Source: SVFI01 sp964519385 (GTDB lineage: Bacteria > Bacillota > Clostridia > Lachnospirales > Lachnospiraceae). Taken from it: a stretch of DNA of 64,000 nt. The stretch covers positions 186,001 through 250,000 of the forward strand of contig CAZFLR010000001.1 of assembly GCA_964519385.1 (NCBI GenBank), read 5' to 3'. The notes beneath the pieces were generated by a model. That model was not told the origin of the DNA and did not search any database. It saw only the letters and a list, made by a program, of their open reading frames with translations. Positions 18,270 to 26,859 of this stretch are shown here, piece after piece (within the stretch, counting starts at the first letter, position 1; each line of letters starts with the position of its first letter). The position numbers and the translations under genes were made by a program.

Positions 18270-18503
18270 CTAATTGTTCATCATAAAGTTTACAATCTTG
18301 TTGATATCCTCCGGCTCATAAGCAAGAAGCTCCAGTTCCCCGATGGAACCGTCCGAAAAAATATTTGCAAGTGACACATACTGTGCCAGTTTGGATCTGA
18401 GATTGAGACGGTCGCCTTCTCCCGTAACCAGCTCTACCTTTCCGCTGCAACTGTCAATCATCTCAAAAAACTTCTCGATATTTGTAATATTCTGTACCTT
18501 CAT
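18270..18503 (-). CDS. Conserved-type small protein of unknown function (77 residues)
   Basis: I do not recognise this protein. It is small, acidic and soluble, begins MKVQNITNIEKFFEMIDSCS and ends in MMNN, with no membrane segment and no metal-binding pattern. A strong ribosome binding site (AAGGAG) and its own promoter 45 bases upstream show that it is a real gene. It is three bases ahead of the CPBP protease gene. A length below 80 residues with helix-strand-helix-like periodicity would suit a regulatory or adaptor protein for that protease, but this is a guess from position. Confidence 0.75.
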   Translation of the reverse strand: MKVQNITNIEKFFEMIDSCSGKVELVTGEGDRLNLRSKLAQYVSLANIFSDGSIGELELLAYEPEDINKIVNFMMNN

Positions 18504-18544
18504 TATAATTTCTCCTTATATTTCCTTTTTCTTCTATTTTCCCC

Positions 18545-18573
18545 AGTATAATCCATGTGATTAAAAAATGCAA
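18545..18573 (-). promoter_or_regulatory. Sigma-A promoter of the small protein-CPBP-wecG operon
   Basis: TTGCAT (minus strand, 18568-18573) and TATACT (18545-18550) are separated by 17 bases. The gene start is 42 bases downstream. Confidence 0.7.
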
Positions 18574-18576
18574 TTC

Positions 18577-19410
18577 TTATACCAGTTTAATTGTCTCAGG
18601 CTCCACCGTAATCCTGCGCTGCTTGTACAGTCGTCCCTCTGCACGCTTAAATTCGTTTTTGCTCATGCCTGTCCATTTGCGTATCTTCTCCGGTGCAGAC
18701 TTGTCTCCGATTGGAATACTGCCTCCGTTTTGATTCAGAAGCTCTATCAGTGCCTCCGCATCCGTGTCCATCTGAAGATGTGCCTTCTGACGAATGGAAA
18801 GATCAAGTTTTCCGTCCTCCTTCACCTTCACGACGCGTGCGGTTACTGTCTGCAGCACCTCAAGCTTTCCATAGAGCTCCTTCTTTGCAATCAGTGCCGA
18901 ATACTTATCATCCACTGCCACAAAAGCACCGAAATTGGAACTGATTTCATAAATCATTCCCGTCACCTCATCCTCCGGCTGATACGGACTGTCCGCCGAA
19001 AGATACGGATACACCCTCATCGTCGCGCAGAGACGGCTGCTCTTATCCAGATACAGGGCAACAATCACCTCATCACCCTCTTTGACCTTGATTGTCTGCT
19101 CACGGAAAGGCAAAAACAAATCTTTCTCCAGTCCCCAGTCAAGAAATGCTCCGACCTTGCCGACAGAGACCACCCTCAGTCTTGCAGTCTCTCCGAGCAT
19201 CAGCTTCGGTGTGTGAACGGTGGCAATCGGTCTGTCCTGCGAATCCTTATACAAAAAAACCTCTATTTCATCTCCCGGACGGAGTCCCTGCGGAACCTGT
19301 TTTGCCGGAAGAAGCACCTTATCTTCTGTTTCCGTGGCACTCTCAGCGAGATATACACCAAAGTCCACTTTTTTAACCATAACTAACGTCTGTTTCTGTC
19401 CAAATAACAT
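18577..19410 (-). CDS. cvfB: CvfB-like S1-domain RNA-binding protein
   Basis: A 277-residue cytoplasmic protein made of S1-type RNA-binding repeats followed by a C-terminal winged-helix segment, the CvfB/YitL layout. S1-like strands are visible at LVMVKKVDFGVYLA, RVVSVGKVGAFLDWG and VTGMIYEISSNFGAFVAV. The C-terminal KWTGMSKNEFKRAEGRLYK is the typical winged-helix element. In Staphylococcus CvfB affects virulence through RNA, and the molecular role in clostridia is not settled. The ATG at 19410 follows GAGGAAG and lies seven bases after the thioesterase stop, so the two are co-transcribed. Confidence 0.9.
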   Translation of the reverse strand: MLFGQKQTLVMVKKVDFGVYLAESATETEDKVLLPAKQVPQGLRPGDEIEVFLYKDSQDRPIATVHTPKLMLGETARLRVVSVGKVGAFLDWGLEKDLFLPFREQTIKVKEGDEVIVALYLDKSSRLCATMRVYPYLSADSPYQPEDEVTGMIYEISSNFGAFVAVDDKYSALIAKKELYGKLEVLQTVTARVVKVKEDGKLDLSIRQKAHLQMDTDAEALIELLNQNGGSIPIGDKSAPEKIRKWTGMSKNEFKRAEGRLYKQRRITVEPETIKLV

Positions 19411-19417
19411 AGCTTCC

Positions 19418-20143
19418 TCACTTTTTTGCCTGTTTATAACTGCAAAATTCTACATTGGCATAGGGTTTACCGGCTTCATCGCAGAGTGCAACACCGATGC
19501 TTCCCTCTTTTTCCGGATATACCACCGGATATATGATATCGCCCAGAAGAGCGGACTTGTGATAACTGGCTCTCATACGGCCAATCCAAAAACCTTCCGG
19601 AACATAATCACATGCCATACTCACATATTGGGCATTATTGACATGATGATTGGTGTCCAGATGATGTCCGCGGACCTCTATCGGCTCCTGTCTTTCTCCA
19701 TCGCCCTCAAACACAAGTTTGCGGTCCAGATATTCCATTTCATCCGGCGGCTCAATCTCATACCTGTCAAGCATTTCCTCTGTCGGTTTCTTAGGTCTTC
19801 CCGTATCTGTATCCAAAAAAGTCCAGAGCGTATTGGCAACAGCCAGCCGTTTTCCTTCCCCATCCTTCATACAGAAATTACGCAAGCCGAGGCACAGCTT
19901 AAAATCATACGGATGCGTACAAATCTCCACCTGCTCTCCCAGCTCCGGATATCGTCCGATGTCAATCTGCCAGAAATTCATAACCCATACAGCGTGAATG
20001 TCACTTAAATATTCCACACCCACACCGAGATCCTCCGAATGAAATGTCGCGCAATCCTGAAAATAATTGAGCAGAGCAAGCAGCGTCAGCTTTGAATCAC
20101 TTGCGACCTCACTGTATCTGATTCTGCTGTTGAAAGAATACAT
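19418..20143 (-). CDS. Acyl-ACP thioesterase (FatA/FatB-like)
   Basis: A 241-residue double hot-dog acyl-ACP thioesterase that releases fatty acids from acyl carrier protein. The N-terminal MYSFNSRIRYSEVASD and NYFQDCATFHSEDLGVG are typical, as is the catalytic region HHLDTNHHVNNAQYVSMA near residues 156-173 with the Asn-His pair. The usual Cys or Glu is less obvious. Chain-length preference cannot be read from sequence. It is first in its operon, downstream of the tRNA-Gln terminator, with cvfB seven bases after it. Confidence 0.92.
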   Translation of the reverse strand: MYSFNSRIRYSEVASDSKLTLLALLNYFQDCATFHSEDLGVGVEYLSDIHAVWVMNFWQIDIGRYPELGEQVEICTHPYDFKLCLGLRNFCMKDGEGKRLAVANTLWTFLDTDTGRPKKPTEEMLDRYEIEPPDEMEYLDRKLVFEGDGERQEPIEVRGHHLDTNHHVNNAQYVSMACDYVPEGFWIGRMRASYHKSALLGDIIYPVVYPEKEGSIGVALCDEAGKPYANVEFCSYKQAKK

Positions 20144-20175
20144 ATTTCCACTTCCGTTTCATGCCTATTCCTGTG

Positions 20176-20212
20176 AAAAAAAATGCCGCAGAACCTTTCA
20201 CGATTCTACGGC
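20176..20212 (-). terminator. Intrinsic terminator of the tRNA-Gln gene
   Basis: On the minus strand GCCGTAGAA pairs with TTCTGCGGC (one U-G pair) and is followed by eight T residues. It begins four bases after the tRNA 3' end. Confidence 0.92.
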
Positions 20213-20216
20213 GAAG

Positions 20217-20288
20217 CTGGGCTACAAGGATTCGAACCTTGAAATGACGGAGTCAGAGTCCGTTGCCTTACCGTTTGGCGATAGCCCA
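20217..20288 (-). tRNA. tRNA-Gln (anticodon CUG)
   Basis: A complete 72-base cloverleaf: acceptor TGGGCTA with TAGCCCA and discriminator G, anticodon stem ACGGA with TCCGT, loop CTCTGAC giving anticodon CUG (codon CAG), and the T arm with GGTTCGAATCC. No CCA is encoded, so it must be added. The U1-A72 pair and GGTAAGGCA D arm fit bacterial tRNA-Gln. It has its own promoter and terminator and lies directly after the glutamine synthetase gene. Confidence 0.96.
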
Positions 20289-20300
20289 TCACAAGGACAA

Positions 20301-20360
20301 AGTATACACGATAATTTTACTTTGCGCAAGTGTTTTTTTAAATTTTTTTAAATTTTTTGA
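20301..20360 (-). promoter_or_regulatory. tRNA-Gln promoter with A-tract UP element
   Basis: TTGCGC (20324-20329) and TATACT (20301-20306), minus strand, are separated by 17 bases; transcription would start just before the tRNA. Upstream (20330-20360) are three phased A/T tracts of six or seven bases each, as in UP elements of stable-RNA promoters. Confidence 0.8.
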
Positions 20361-20372
20361 CCTTTTTCGTTT

Positions 20373-22484
20373 TTATACTTCAAACATCAGCTCTCCATAG
20401 GTCGGCACAGGCCATACATCCTTGTCTACAATCATCTCAAGCTCATCCGCCGGAGCCCTCAGGGCATCCATTGCCGGAACCACCTCATTCATATAGAAGA
20501 ACGCCTGCTCTCTTGCCCTCTTAATATCACGGGCTCTGCATTCTACCTCCTTCAAGGCTGCGCAGGCTGTCTGCATGTCAGAAAGATAACCGGAAACATT
20601 CTCAAGCATCTTTCTCTGAACATCCGCTTCCACTCCTGCACTATGTAATGCATTTACCGTCTCAGCGAGCGTCTTTGTATATTTAACCACCGCCGGAATA
20701 ATCTGTTTACCTGCCATGTCAATCATGGTCAGTGCCTCAATATTAATCGTTTTGGCATAGGTTTCGTAGATAATCTCTTCGCGGGATTCAAGTTCTGCCT
20801 TTGTATAAATTCCGAACTGTTCAAACAACTCTACCGACTTATCACTTGTCAGTGTCGAAGCCGCCTCTACAGTCGTCCTGATATTCGGAAGACCGCGTTT
20901 CTCCGCCTCACGTACCCATTCCTGCGAATAACCGTTTCCGTTAAAGATAATTCTCTGGTGCTCTGTCATGTACTCTTTAATGAGGTCATGGACTGCCAGG
21001 TCAAAATTCTCTGCATTTTCCAGTCTGTCTGCAGCCTCACAGAACGCCTGTGCCACAATTGCATTCAAAGTCGTATTCGGACCTGCGATAGAATCGGAAG
21101 AGCCGACCATACGGAACTCGAATTTATTACCCGTAAATGCGAATGGTGATGTACGGTTACGGTCCGTTGCATCCTTCTCAAAATCAGGAAGTGTAGATAC
21201 GCCTGTTTCCAGCGTTCCGCCCTCCTTGAGTGATTCTGCCGCTCCTGTTTCCACAAGCTGTTTCACCACATCCTCGAGCTGTTCACCGAGAAAAATAGAG
21301 ATAATGGCAGGCGGAGCTTCATCCGCGCCGAGACGGTGGTCATTTCCCACATCCGCCGCTGACTGACGAAGCAAATCTGCGTGCTTGTCAACAGCTCTCA
21401 TGATACATGCAAGCACCAATAAAAACTGTATATTTTCGTTCGGTGTATCTCCCGGATCCAGCATATTGACACCTGTATCTGTCGTGATTGACCAGTTGTT
21501 GTGTTTTCCCGAGCCATTGACACCGGCATACGGTTTCTCGTGCAAAAGACAGCGCATACCGTGCTGTGTTGCCACACGTTTCATGGTCTCCATCACAAGC
21601 TGATTGTGGTCGGTTGCAATATTGGCCGTCTCATAAATCGGTGCGAGCTCATGCTGTGCCGGTGCAGCCTCATTGTGCTGTGTCTTTGCCGTCACTCCGA
21701 GCTTCCAAAGTTCTTCATTCAAATCCATCATAAACGCGCCGACACGTTCACGGATAACACCGAAATAATGATCCTCCATCTCCTGTCCCTTCGGAGCCGG
21801 GGCACCAAACAGCGTTCTTCCCGCAAACATCAGATCCGCCCTCTGTTTATACAGTTTTTCATCTACAAGAAAATATTCCTGCTCTGCGCCGACAGACGGG
21901 GTCACCTTCATCGCATCCTCATTTCCGAACAAACGCAGAATACGCAGTGCCTGTTTAGAAATTGCCTCCATAGAACGTAAAAGCGGTGTCTTTTTATCCA
22001 GTGCTTCACCCGTATAGGAATAAAACGCCGTCGGAATACAGAGAACAAGTCCCGTAGCAGCATCCTTTAAAAATGCCGGAGATGTCATATCCCACGCCGT
22101 ATACCCTCTCGCCTCAAACGTGGCGCGAAGTCCTCCGGACGGAAAAGAAGAAGCATCCGGTTCTCCCTTGATGAGCTCTTTTCCGGAAAATTCCATAATC
22201 ATTTTGCCCTCTGCATCCGGATGTGTGATAAAGGCATCGTGTTTTTCTGCCGTAATTCCGGTCAGCGGCTGAAACCAGTGTGTAAAATGCGTTGCACCGT
22301 TCTCTACCGCCCAATCCTTCATCGCCTTTGCCACAACATTTGCAGCCGTCATGGAAAGGCTTCCGCCCTGTTCCATCACCGTCCGGACCTCTTTATAAAC
22401 CTCTTCCGGAAGGCATTCCTTCATTTTTACATGATCAAATACATTCTGCCCGAAAATTTCCTCTACGTTTATCATTTTTCTCAT
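20373..22484 (-). CDS. glnN: Glutamine synthetase type III
   Basis: A 703-residue GSIII enzyme that makes glutamine from glutamate, ammonia and ATP. The length is right for GSIII and far above the ~450 of GlnA. Signature segments are NEAAPAQHELAPIYE, GVNGSGKHNNWSITTD and KFEFRMVGSSDS, with catalytic glutamates and the ATP-binding region in the central part. The ATG at 22484 overlaps the stop of the U32 gene as ATGA, so expression depends in part on the tRNA-modification operon upstream. After the stop there is an A/T-rich stretch without a clear terminator hairpin before the tRNA promoter. Confidence 0.97.
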   Translation of the reverse strand: MRKMINVEEIFGQNVFDHVKMKECLPEEVYKEVRTVMEQGGSLSMTAANVVAKAMKDWAVENGATHFTHWFQPLTGITAEKHDAFITHPDAEGKMIMEFSGKELIKGEPDASSFPSGGLRATFEARGYTAWDMTSPAFLKDAATGLVLCIPTAFYSYTGEALDKKTPLLRSMEAISKQALRILRLFGNEDAMKVTPSVGAEQEYFLVDEKLYKQRADLMFAGRTLFGAPAPKGQEMEDHYFGVIRERVGAFMMDLNEELWKLGVTAKTQHNEAAPAQHELAPIYETANIATDHNQLVMETMKRVATQHGMRCLLHEKPYAGVNGSGKHNNWSITTDTGVNMLDPGDTPNENIQFLLVLACIMRAVDKHADLLRQSAADVGNDHRLGADEAPPAIISIFLGEQLEDVVKQLVETGAAESLKEGGTLETGVSTLPDFEKDATDRNRTSPFAFTGNKFEFRMVGSSDSIAGPNTTLNAIVAQAFCEAADRLENAENFDLAVHDLIKEYMTEHQRIIFNGNGYSQEWVREAEKRGLPNIRTTVEAASTLTSDKSVELFEQFGIYTKAELESREEIIYETYAKTINIEALTMIDMAGKQIIPAVVKYTKTLAETVNALHSAGVEADVQRKMLENVSGYLSDMQTACAALKEVECRARDIKRAREQAFFYMNEVVPAMDALRAPADELEMIVDKDVWPVPTYGELMFEV

Positions 22485-23722
22485 GATCTCTTTCCCTTCT
22501 TTCGCAAAATGTCAAATTTATCCGCTGGCTCAGAAAGAGTCACCGTCAGCTTCTGCTGCGGATGCGGAGCACTTTCCTGTTCCTGTCCCTCTTCATTACA
22601 GATGGCAATTACCTCAGCTTCCGTGTTGCGTCCGTCCGGCTTCATAATCTCAATCACTTCGCCGCGGCTGAATTTGTTTCTCTGCTCCACGGACACGACG
22701 CATCCGTTTTCTGCACACTCCGCCTGCTCGACAATGCCGAGGTAAATATATTCCTGCTCATATGTATTGCTGTCATAAATCTGTGTATTTTCATCCGGCT
22801 TACCGAAGTAAAATCCGGTTGTAAACTGTCTGTAGGTGCACTTGGAAATCTCCTCCCTGCACCACGGCAAAAGTTGCTCATAAGCTTCCCGTGACTCAAG
22901 TGCAGCATCTATTGCCTTCCGGTAGGTTCTCGCCACCGTCGCCACATAAAGTGCCGTCTTCATCCGCCCCTCAATTTTAAAACTGTCAATCCCTGCTTCC
23001 ATCATCTCCGGAACATGCTCTATCATGCATAAATCCTTTGAGTTGAAAATATATGTCCCTCTCTCATTTTCATATACAGGCAGATACTCACCCGGACGTG
23101 ATTCCTCAACTACTGCGTACTTCCACCGGCACGGGTGTGTACAGGCTCCGCGATTGGCATCTCTCCCCGTAAAATAATTACTCAGAAGGCATCTTCCCGA
23201 ATAGGAGATACACATAGCCCCGTGAATGAAGCTTTCTATCTCCATATCTTCCGGAATGGCCTCCCGAATCTGTCTGATTTCCCGAAGCGAAAGCTCCCGC
23301 GCGCTTACCACTCTCCTGATTCCCTGCTCATACCAGAAGCGATAGGTCATGTAATTCGTATTATTCGCCTGTGTACTCAGGTGAATCTCGATTTCCGGGC
23401 AGTTTTTCTTTGCCAGCATAATCATTCCCGGATCGGAAATAATGAGCGCGTCCGGCTTTAGAACGGCAAGCTCTTTAAAATACTGTTCCGCCGCCTCCAG
23501 ATCATAATTGTGCGCCAGAATATTGGCCGTCACATAGACCAGTGCCCCGTGCTCGTGGGCAAAAGCGATTCCCTCCGCCATGTCCTCTTTTGAAAAATTT
23601 TTCGCTTTGGCACGGAGACTGAACGACTCTCCGCCTATATATACAGCATCCGCCCCAAAAATAACTGCTGTCTTCAACACCTCCAGGCTGCTTGCCGGGA
23701 TTAACAATTCAGGTTTTCTCAT
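22481..23722 (-). CDS. trhP: U32 peptidase-family tRNA hydroxylation protein (TrhP-like)
   Basis: A 413-residue U32-family protein. The family signature is visible as ESFIHGAMCISYSGRC, with later cysteines in RGACTHPCRWKY that bind an iron-sulfur cluster. In Bacillus and E. coli, YrrN/YrrO and YegQ (TrhP) hydroxylate U34 of tRNA using prephenate, so this is a better role than peptidase. It lies 10 bases after a TrmR-like methyltransferase gene, which would methylate the ho5U product to mo5U. The gene order mltG-trmR-trhP matches the yrrL-yrrM-yrrN-yrrO region of B. subtilis. The end overlaps glnN. Confidence 0.88.
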   Translation of the reverse strand: MRKPELLIPASSLEVLKTAVIFGADAVYIGGESFSLRAKAKNFSKEDMAEGIAFAHEHGALVYVTANILAHNYDLEAAEQYFKELAVLKPDALIISDPGMIMLAKKNCPEIEIHLSTQANNTNYMTYRFWYEQGIRRVVSARELSLREIRQIREAIPEDMEIESFIHGAMCISYSGRCLLSNYFTGRDANRGACTHPCRWKYAVVEESRPGEYLPVYENERGTYIFNSKDLCMIEHVPEMMEAGIDSFKIEGRMKTALYVATVARTYRKAIDAALESREAYEQLLPWCREEISKCTYRQFTTGFYFGKPDENTQIYDSNTYEQEYIYLGIVEQAECAENGCVVSVEQRNKFSRGEVIEIMKPDGRNTEAEVIAICNEEGQEQESAPHPQQKLTVTLSEPADKFDILRKKGKRS

Positions 23723-23732
23723 AACTGTCTCC

Positions 23733-24374
23733 TTACTTTTTTACCGAAAGAGTAATTCCGTCCCCGACCGGAAGAATACTCGTCTGCAACTGCGGATGAT
23801 TCTTCAGCTCATACAGATACTCTCTCATGCGTCCGTGGATTGTCCTGTTCCGGCGTGTCACCGCATAACGTGACTCAATCACATCCCCGTCCTGCAGTAC
23901 GTTGTCCGACAAGAGCACCCCTCCCGGCTTTAAAAGTCTCAAAATATCCGGCAGAAAATGTATGTACTGTCCTTTTGCCGCATCCATGAAAATAAGATCA
24001 TATTCGCCCGAAAGCTCTGCCAGAATCTCTGCTGCATCGCCCTCTATCAATGTAATCCGGTCTTCTTTTCCGTATTTTTTAAAGTTATCCCTCGCGATAG
24101 GAATCCTTTTTTCATATTTTTCTATCGTCGTGATATGCGCATCTGCCGGCATATATTCGCTCATCAGTAACGCAGAAAAACCGATGGCAGTTCCCACCTC
24201 CAGAATCTGCCTCGGTTTATTCATCGTAAGCAATGTTTTCAAAAAACTCTGCATCTCTTTACGGACAATCGGAACCTCTGTATCGATTGCATATTTTTCA
24301 AGCTCTTCCAGATACGGAAACTCTTCCTTCTCCAGAGAATTCATAAAGTCAACATATCTCTGTTCTACAATCAC
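23733..24374 (-). CDS. trmR: O-methyltransferase, TrmR-like (tRNA 5-hydroxyuridine methyltransferase)
   Basis: A 213-residue class I SAM-dependent O-methyltransferase of the COMT-like group. The SAM pocket shows ILEVGTAIGFSALLMSEYMP (about residues 57-76), and the metal site is suggested by IFMDAAKGQY and LLSDNVLQDG. B. subtilis TrmR (YrrM) methylates 5-hydroxyuridine at tRNA position 34, and the adjacent trhP homologue supports that role here. The start codon is GTG at 24374, directly after the stop of the preceding gene (GAGTAAGTG), so the genes are coupled. Catechol-type methylation is the alternative on fold alone. Confidence 0.88.
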   Translation of the reverse strand: MIVEQRYVDFMNSLEKEEFPYLEELEKYAIDTEVPIVRKEMQSFLKTLLTMNKPRQILEVGTAIGFSALLMSEYMPADAHITTIEKYEKRIPIARDNFKKYGKEDRITLIEGDAAEILAELSGEYDLIFMDAAKGQYIHFLPDILRLLKPGGVLLSDNVLQDGDVIESRYAVTRRNRTIHGRMREYLYELKNHPQLQTSILPVGDGITLSVKK

Positions 24375-24770
24375 TTACTCCGTCTCCTCTTCCCCGGTTC
24401 CGTTTTCTCCGGTCTGTGTCATAATCTCAAGCATTTCTTCGGACTTCATGGAGGTATTCAGTGAATACACTCCCGGAAGGAGCTTATCATTGTACTCTAA
24501 AAGATATGCCTGAACCAGAAATATCTTGGCATCCGAAATAAGTCCTCTTCTTTCAAGAAGCTCTCCGATATCCAAAGCGTCATCATCCGCCTCTACTGTA
24601 ACGGTGACATCCCTGCCCGGTGATACTTCCATCGCCGCATCCGAAAATACCATATAGCCGAAATGGTAAGAATACATAGCCGCACGATACACCAGAACAA
24701 CGACAATACACGAAATTGTCAGTCGGAATATCATATTCAAAATCGCCGCAAGTACCTGTTTTAAACTCAC
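24375..24770 (-). CDS. Short MltG-like membrane protein lacking the lytic transglycosylase domain
   Basis: A 131-residue protein with one membrane helix (about residues 8-30) and a short extracytoplasmic part that resembles the N-terminal LysM-like subdomain of MltG (DIGELLERRGLISDAKIFLV, then LLPGVYSLNTSMKSEEMLEIM). Full-length MltG has about 340 residues, with a catalytic YceG domain that cuts nascent glycan strands. That domain and its glutamate are absent here. The locus position is that of yrrL (mltG) in B. subtilis. The reading frame is clean, with a GTG start and AGAGGAAG site, so this looks like a stable shortened form. Confidence 0.72.
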   Translation of the reverse strand: MSLKQVLAAILNMIFRLTISCIVVVLVYRAAMYSYHFGYMVFSDAAMEVSPGRDVTVTVEADDDALDIGELLERRGLISDAKIFLVQAYLLEYNDKLLPGVYSLNTSMKSEEMLEIMTQTGENGTGEEETE

Positions 24771-24785
24771 TTCTCTTCCTCTTTT

Positions 24786-25118
24786 CTACTCAAAATCCTC
24801 GCTGACCGCCTCCACGAGCGTTGATGTCACCTTCTGTATCATACGACAAAGGGCAAGCTCTGCTGCCAAAAAATCATGCACAATCGGATTGTCACGGAGA
24901 TGTTCGCTCTCTCTCTGGAAACGTTCCATTTCATCATAAATGTTCTCCGGATAGCTTCTGGTCTGAATTTCATAATTCCTGCGACGGTAATCATCCACAC
25001 GCGCCTTAAGCTCCGGCTGTTCATTGATTCGCTTTTTCTGTTCCTCGTAATCACGGTATACACCGGTGTTCTTTAATTTGACAATAAATTCATCCAGTTC
25101 ACCCTGTAATTCCAACAT
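24786..25118 (-). CDS. YlbF-family protein
   Basis: A 110-residue, highly charged, all-helical protein of the YlbF/YmcA family. In B. subtilis the YlbF-YmcA-YaaT complex acts on RNase Y to mature operon mRNAs and also affects competence, biofilm and sporulation. The helical run from ELDEFIVKLKNTGVYRDYEE onwards and the length fit. It is 22 bases after the RNase J gene, so RNA decay factors are grouped. Only one such gene is in the window, and which of YlbF or YmcA it resembles more cannot be decided. Confidence 0.82.
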   Translation of the reverse strand: MLELQGELDEFIVKLKNTGVYRDYEEQKKRINEQPELKARVDDYRRRNYEIQTRSYPENIYDEMERFQRESEHLRDNPIVHDFLAAELALCRMIQKVTSTLVEAVSEDFE

Positions 25119-25140
25119 ACTATCATCCTTATCCTGTGTG

Positions 25141-26793
25141 TTATACTTCCATGATAATCGGAAGAATCATCGGCCGTCTCTTGGTCTTCTTCCACACAAA
25201 CTCATTCAGAGCATCCCTCATAACATTTTTCATTCTGCCCCAGTCCGAAATATTTCTATTGATACAGTCATCCAGCACATCCGCAACAATCAGCTTCGCC
25301 TCATCTAAAAGTTCATCTGCCTCACGGACATAGACAAATCCTCTCGAAACAATATCCGGTCCCGAAACCACATAATTATTCTCACAATCCAGTGCGACCA
25401 CGACAATAAGAATACCATCCTCTGCCAGATGCTGTCTGTCTCGCAGAACAATATTGCCGACATCACCGACTCCGAGTCCGTCTACAAAAATAGAACCTAC
25501 CGGAACCTTTCCCGTCACTTCTGCCGATTCATCATCCAGTGAAAGCACATCTCCCGAACGAAGAATAAAAATATTATCCTTGTCCATGCCAAGCTCGCGC
25601 ACAAGATTTGCCTGCGCCTTGAGATGACGGTATTCCCCGTGCACCGGAATTGCATACTTCGGCTGAACAAGCGAATAAATCAATTTAATTTCTTCCCTGC
25701 ATGCATGTCCGGATACATGTGCATCCTGGAAAATTACATCCGCACCCTTTGCATACAGCTCATTTATGACCTTTGAAACCGCTTTTTCATTTCCCGGAAT
25801 CGGATTGGAAGAAAAGATGACGGTATCAAGCGGACCGATATGAATCTTTCTGTGCATTCCGCTTGCCATACGGCTTAAGGCCGCCATACTCTCGCCCTGA
25901 CTTCCCGTCGTGATAATCACTGTCTTCTCATCCGGGTAATTTTTGAGCTGTTCAATATCTATCAGTGTATTATCCGGTATATGAATATATCCCAGATTCA
26001 TTGCTGTATCAATGATATTCACCATACTCCGGCCTTCTACAACCACCTTACGGCCGTATTTATATGCTGAATTGATAATCTGCTGTACGCGGTCCACATT
26101 GGACGCAAATGTCGCAATAATCAGGCGGGTATCCGTATGCTCTGAAAAAATGTTGTCAAAGGTCACACCAACCGTCTTTTCCGATGCAGTAAAGCCTGCT
26201 CTCTCCGCGTTCGTGCTGTCACACATAAGTGCAAGCACGCCCTTTTTGCCAAGCTCCGCAAATCTCTGCAAATCAATGGCATCGCCGTAAACCGGCGTAT
26301 AATCCACCTTGAAGTCTCCTGTATGAACCACAATTCCGGCCGGTGAATAAATAGCCAGCGCAGCAGCATCTGCAATGCTGTGATTCGTTCTGATAAATTC
26401 TACTCTCATCTGTCCGAGATTGATGTGCTGTCCGAATTTAACAACCTTTCTCTTGACTGCCTTCTCCAGTCCGTGCTCAGACAGTTTTCTTTCAATGACA
26501 CCCATTGTCAGCTTTGTCGCATAAATCGGCACAGGAAGCTCCTTCAGTACATAAGGAAGAGCTCCGATATGATCTTCATGCCCGTGTGTAATCATGAAGC
26601 CCTTTACTCTGTCCGCATTTTCCTTCAGATACGTGATATCCGGAATAACAAGGTCAATTCCGAGCATATCATTTTCCGGGAAAGCAAGTCCGCAATCCAC
26701 CACAATAATACTGTCTTCGTATTCAAAGGCAGTAATATTCATACCAATCTGCTCCAAACCTCCCAAAGGTATGATTTTAAGCTTACTATTCAA
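25141..26793 (-). CDS. rnj: Ribonuclease J
   Basis: A 550-residue metallo-beta-lactamase/beta-CASP nuclease with endonuclease and 5'-3' exonuclease activity in mRNA decay and rRNA maturation. The metal-binding motif is ITHGHEDHIGALPYVL (about residues 72-87), with further histidines in RTNHSIADA, VHTGDFK and the beta-CASP HVSGHACREE. Translation begins at TTG (26793) after a strong GGAGG. The family runs to about 550-560 residues, so it is complete. It sits between DUF1292 and ylbF in the long ireB-glnN operon. Confidence 0.97.
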   Translation of the reverse strand: MNSKLKIIPLGGLEQIGMNITAFEYEDSIIVVDCGLAFPENDMLGIDLVIPDITYLKENADRVKGFMITHGHEDHIGALPYVLKELPVPIYATKLTMGVIERKLSEHGLEKAVKRKVVKFGQHINLGQMRVEFIRTNHSIADAAALAIYSPAGIVVHTGDFKVDYTPVYGDAIDLQRFAELGKKGVLALMCDSTNAERAGFTASEKTVGVTFDNIFSEHTDTRLIIATFASNVDRVQQIINSAYKYGRKVVVEGRSMVNIIDTAMNLGYIHIPDNTLIDIEQLKNYPDEKTVIITTGSQGESMAALSRMASGMHRKIHIGPLDTVIFSSNPIPGNEKAVSKVINELYAKGADVIFQDAHVSGHACREEIKLIYSLVQPKYAIPVHGEYRHLKAQANLVRELGMDKDNIFILRSGDVLSLDDESAEVTGKVPVGSIFVDGLGVGDVGNIVLRDRQHLAEDGILIVVVALDCENNYVVSGPDIVSRGFVYVREADELLDEAKLIVADVLDDCINRNISDWGRMKNVMRDALNEFVWKKTKRRPMILPIIMEV

Positions 26794-26859
26794 TTATTTT
26801 TCCTCCAAATTCTAAAAAAAGAACCTTTCATTCTGTTTTAATTATTTCTTTGATAAATC

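Noticed and set aside
20330..20372. A terminator after glnN
   Set aside because: The sequence is a set of A/T tracts that cannot form a stable GC-containing stem; it fits better as the UP element of the tRNA promoter.
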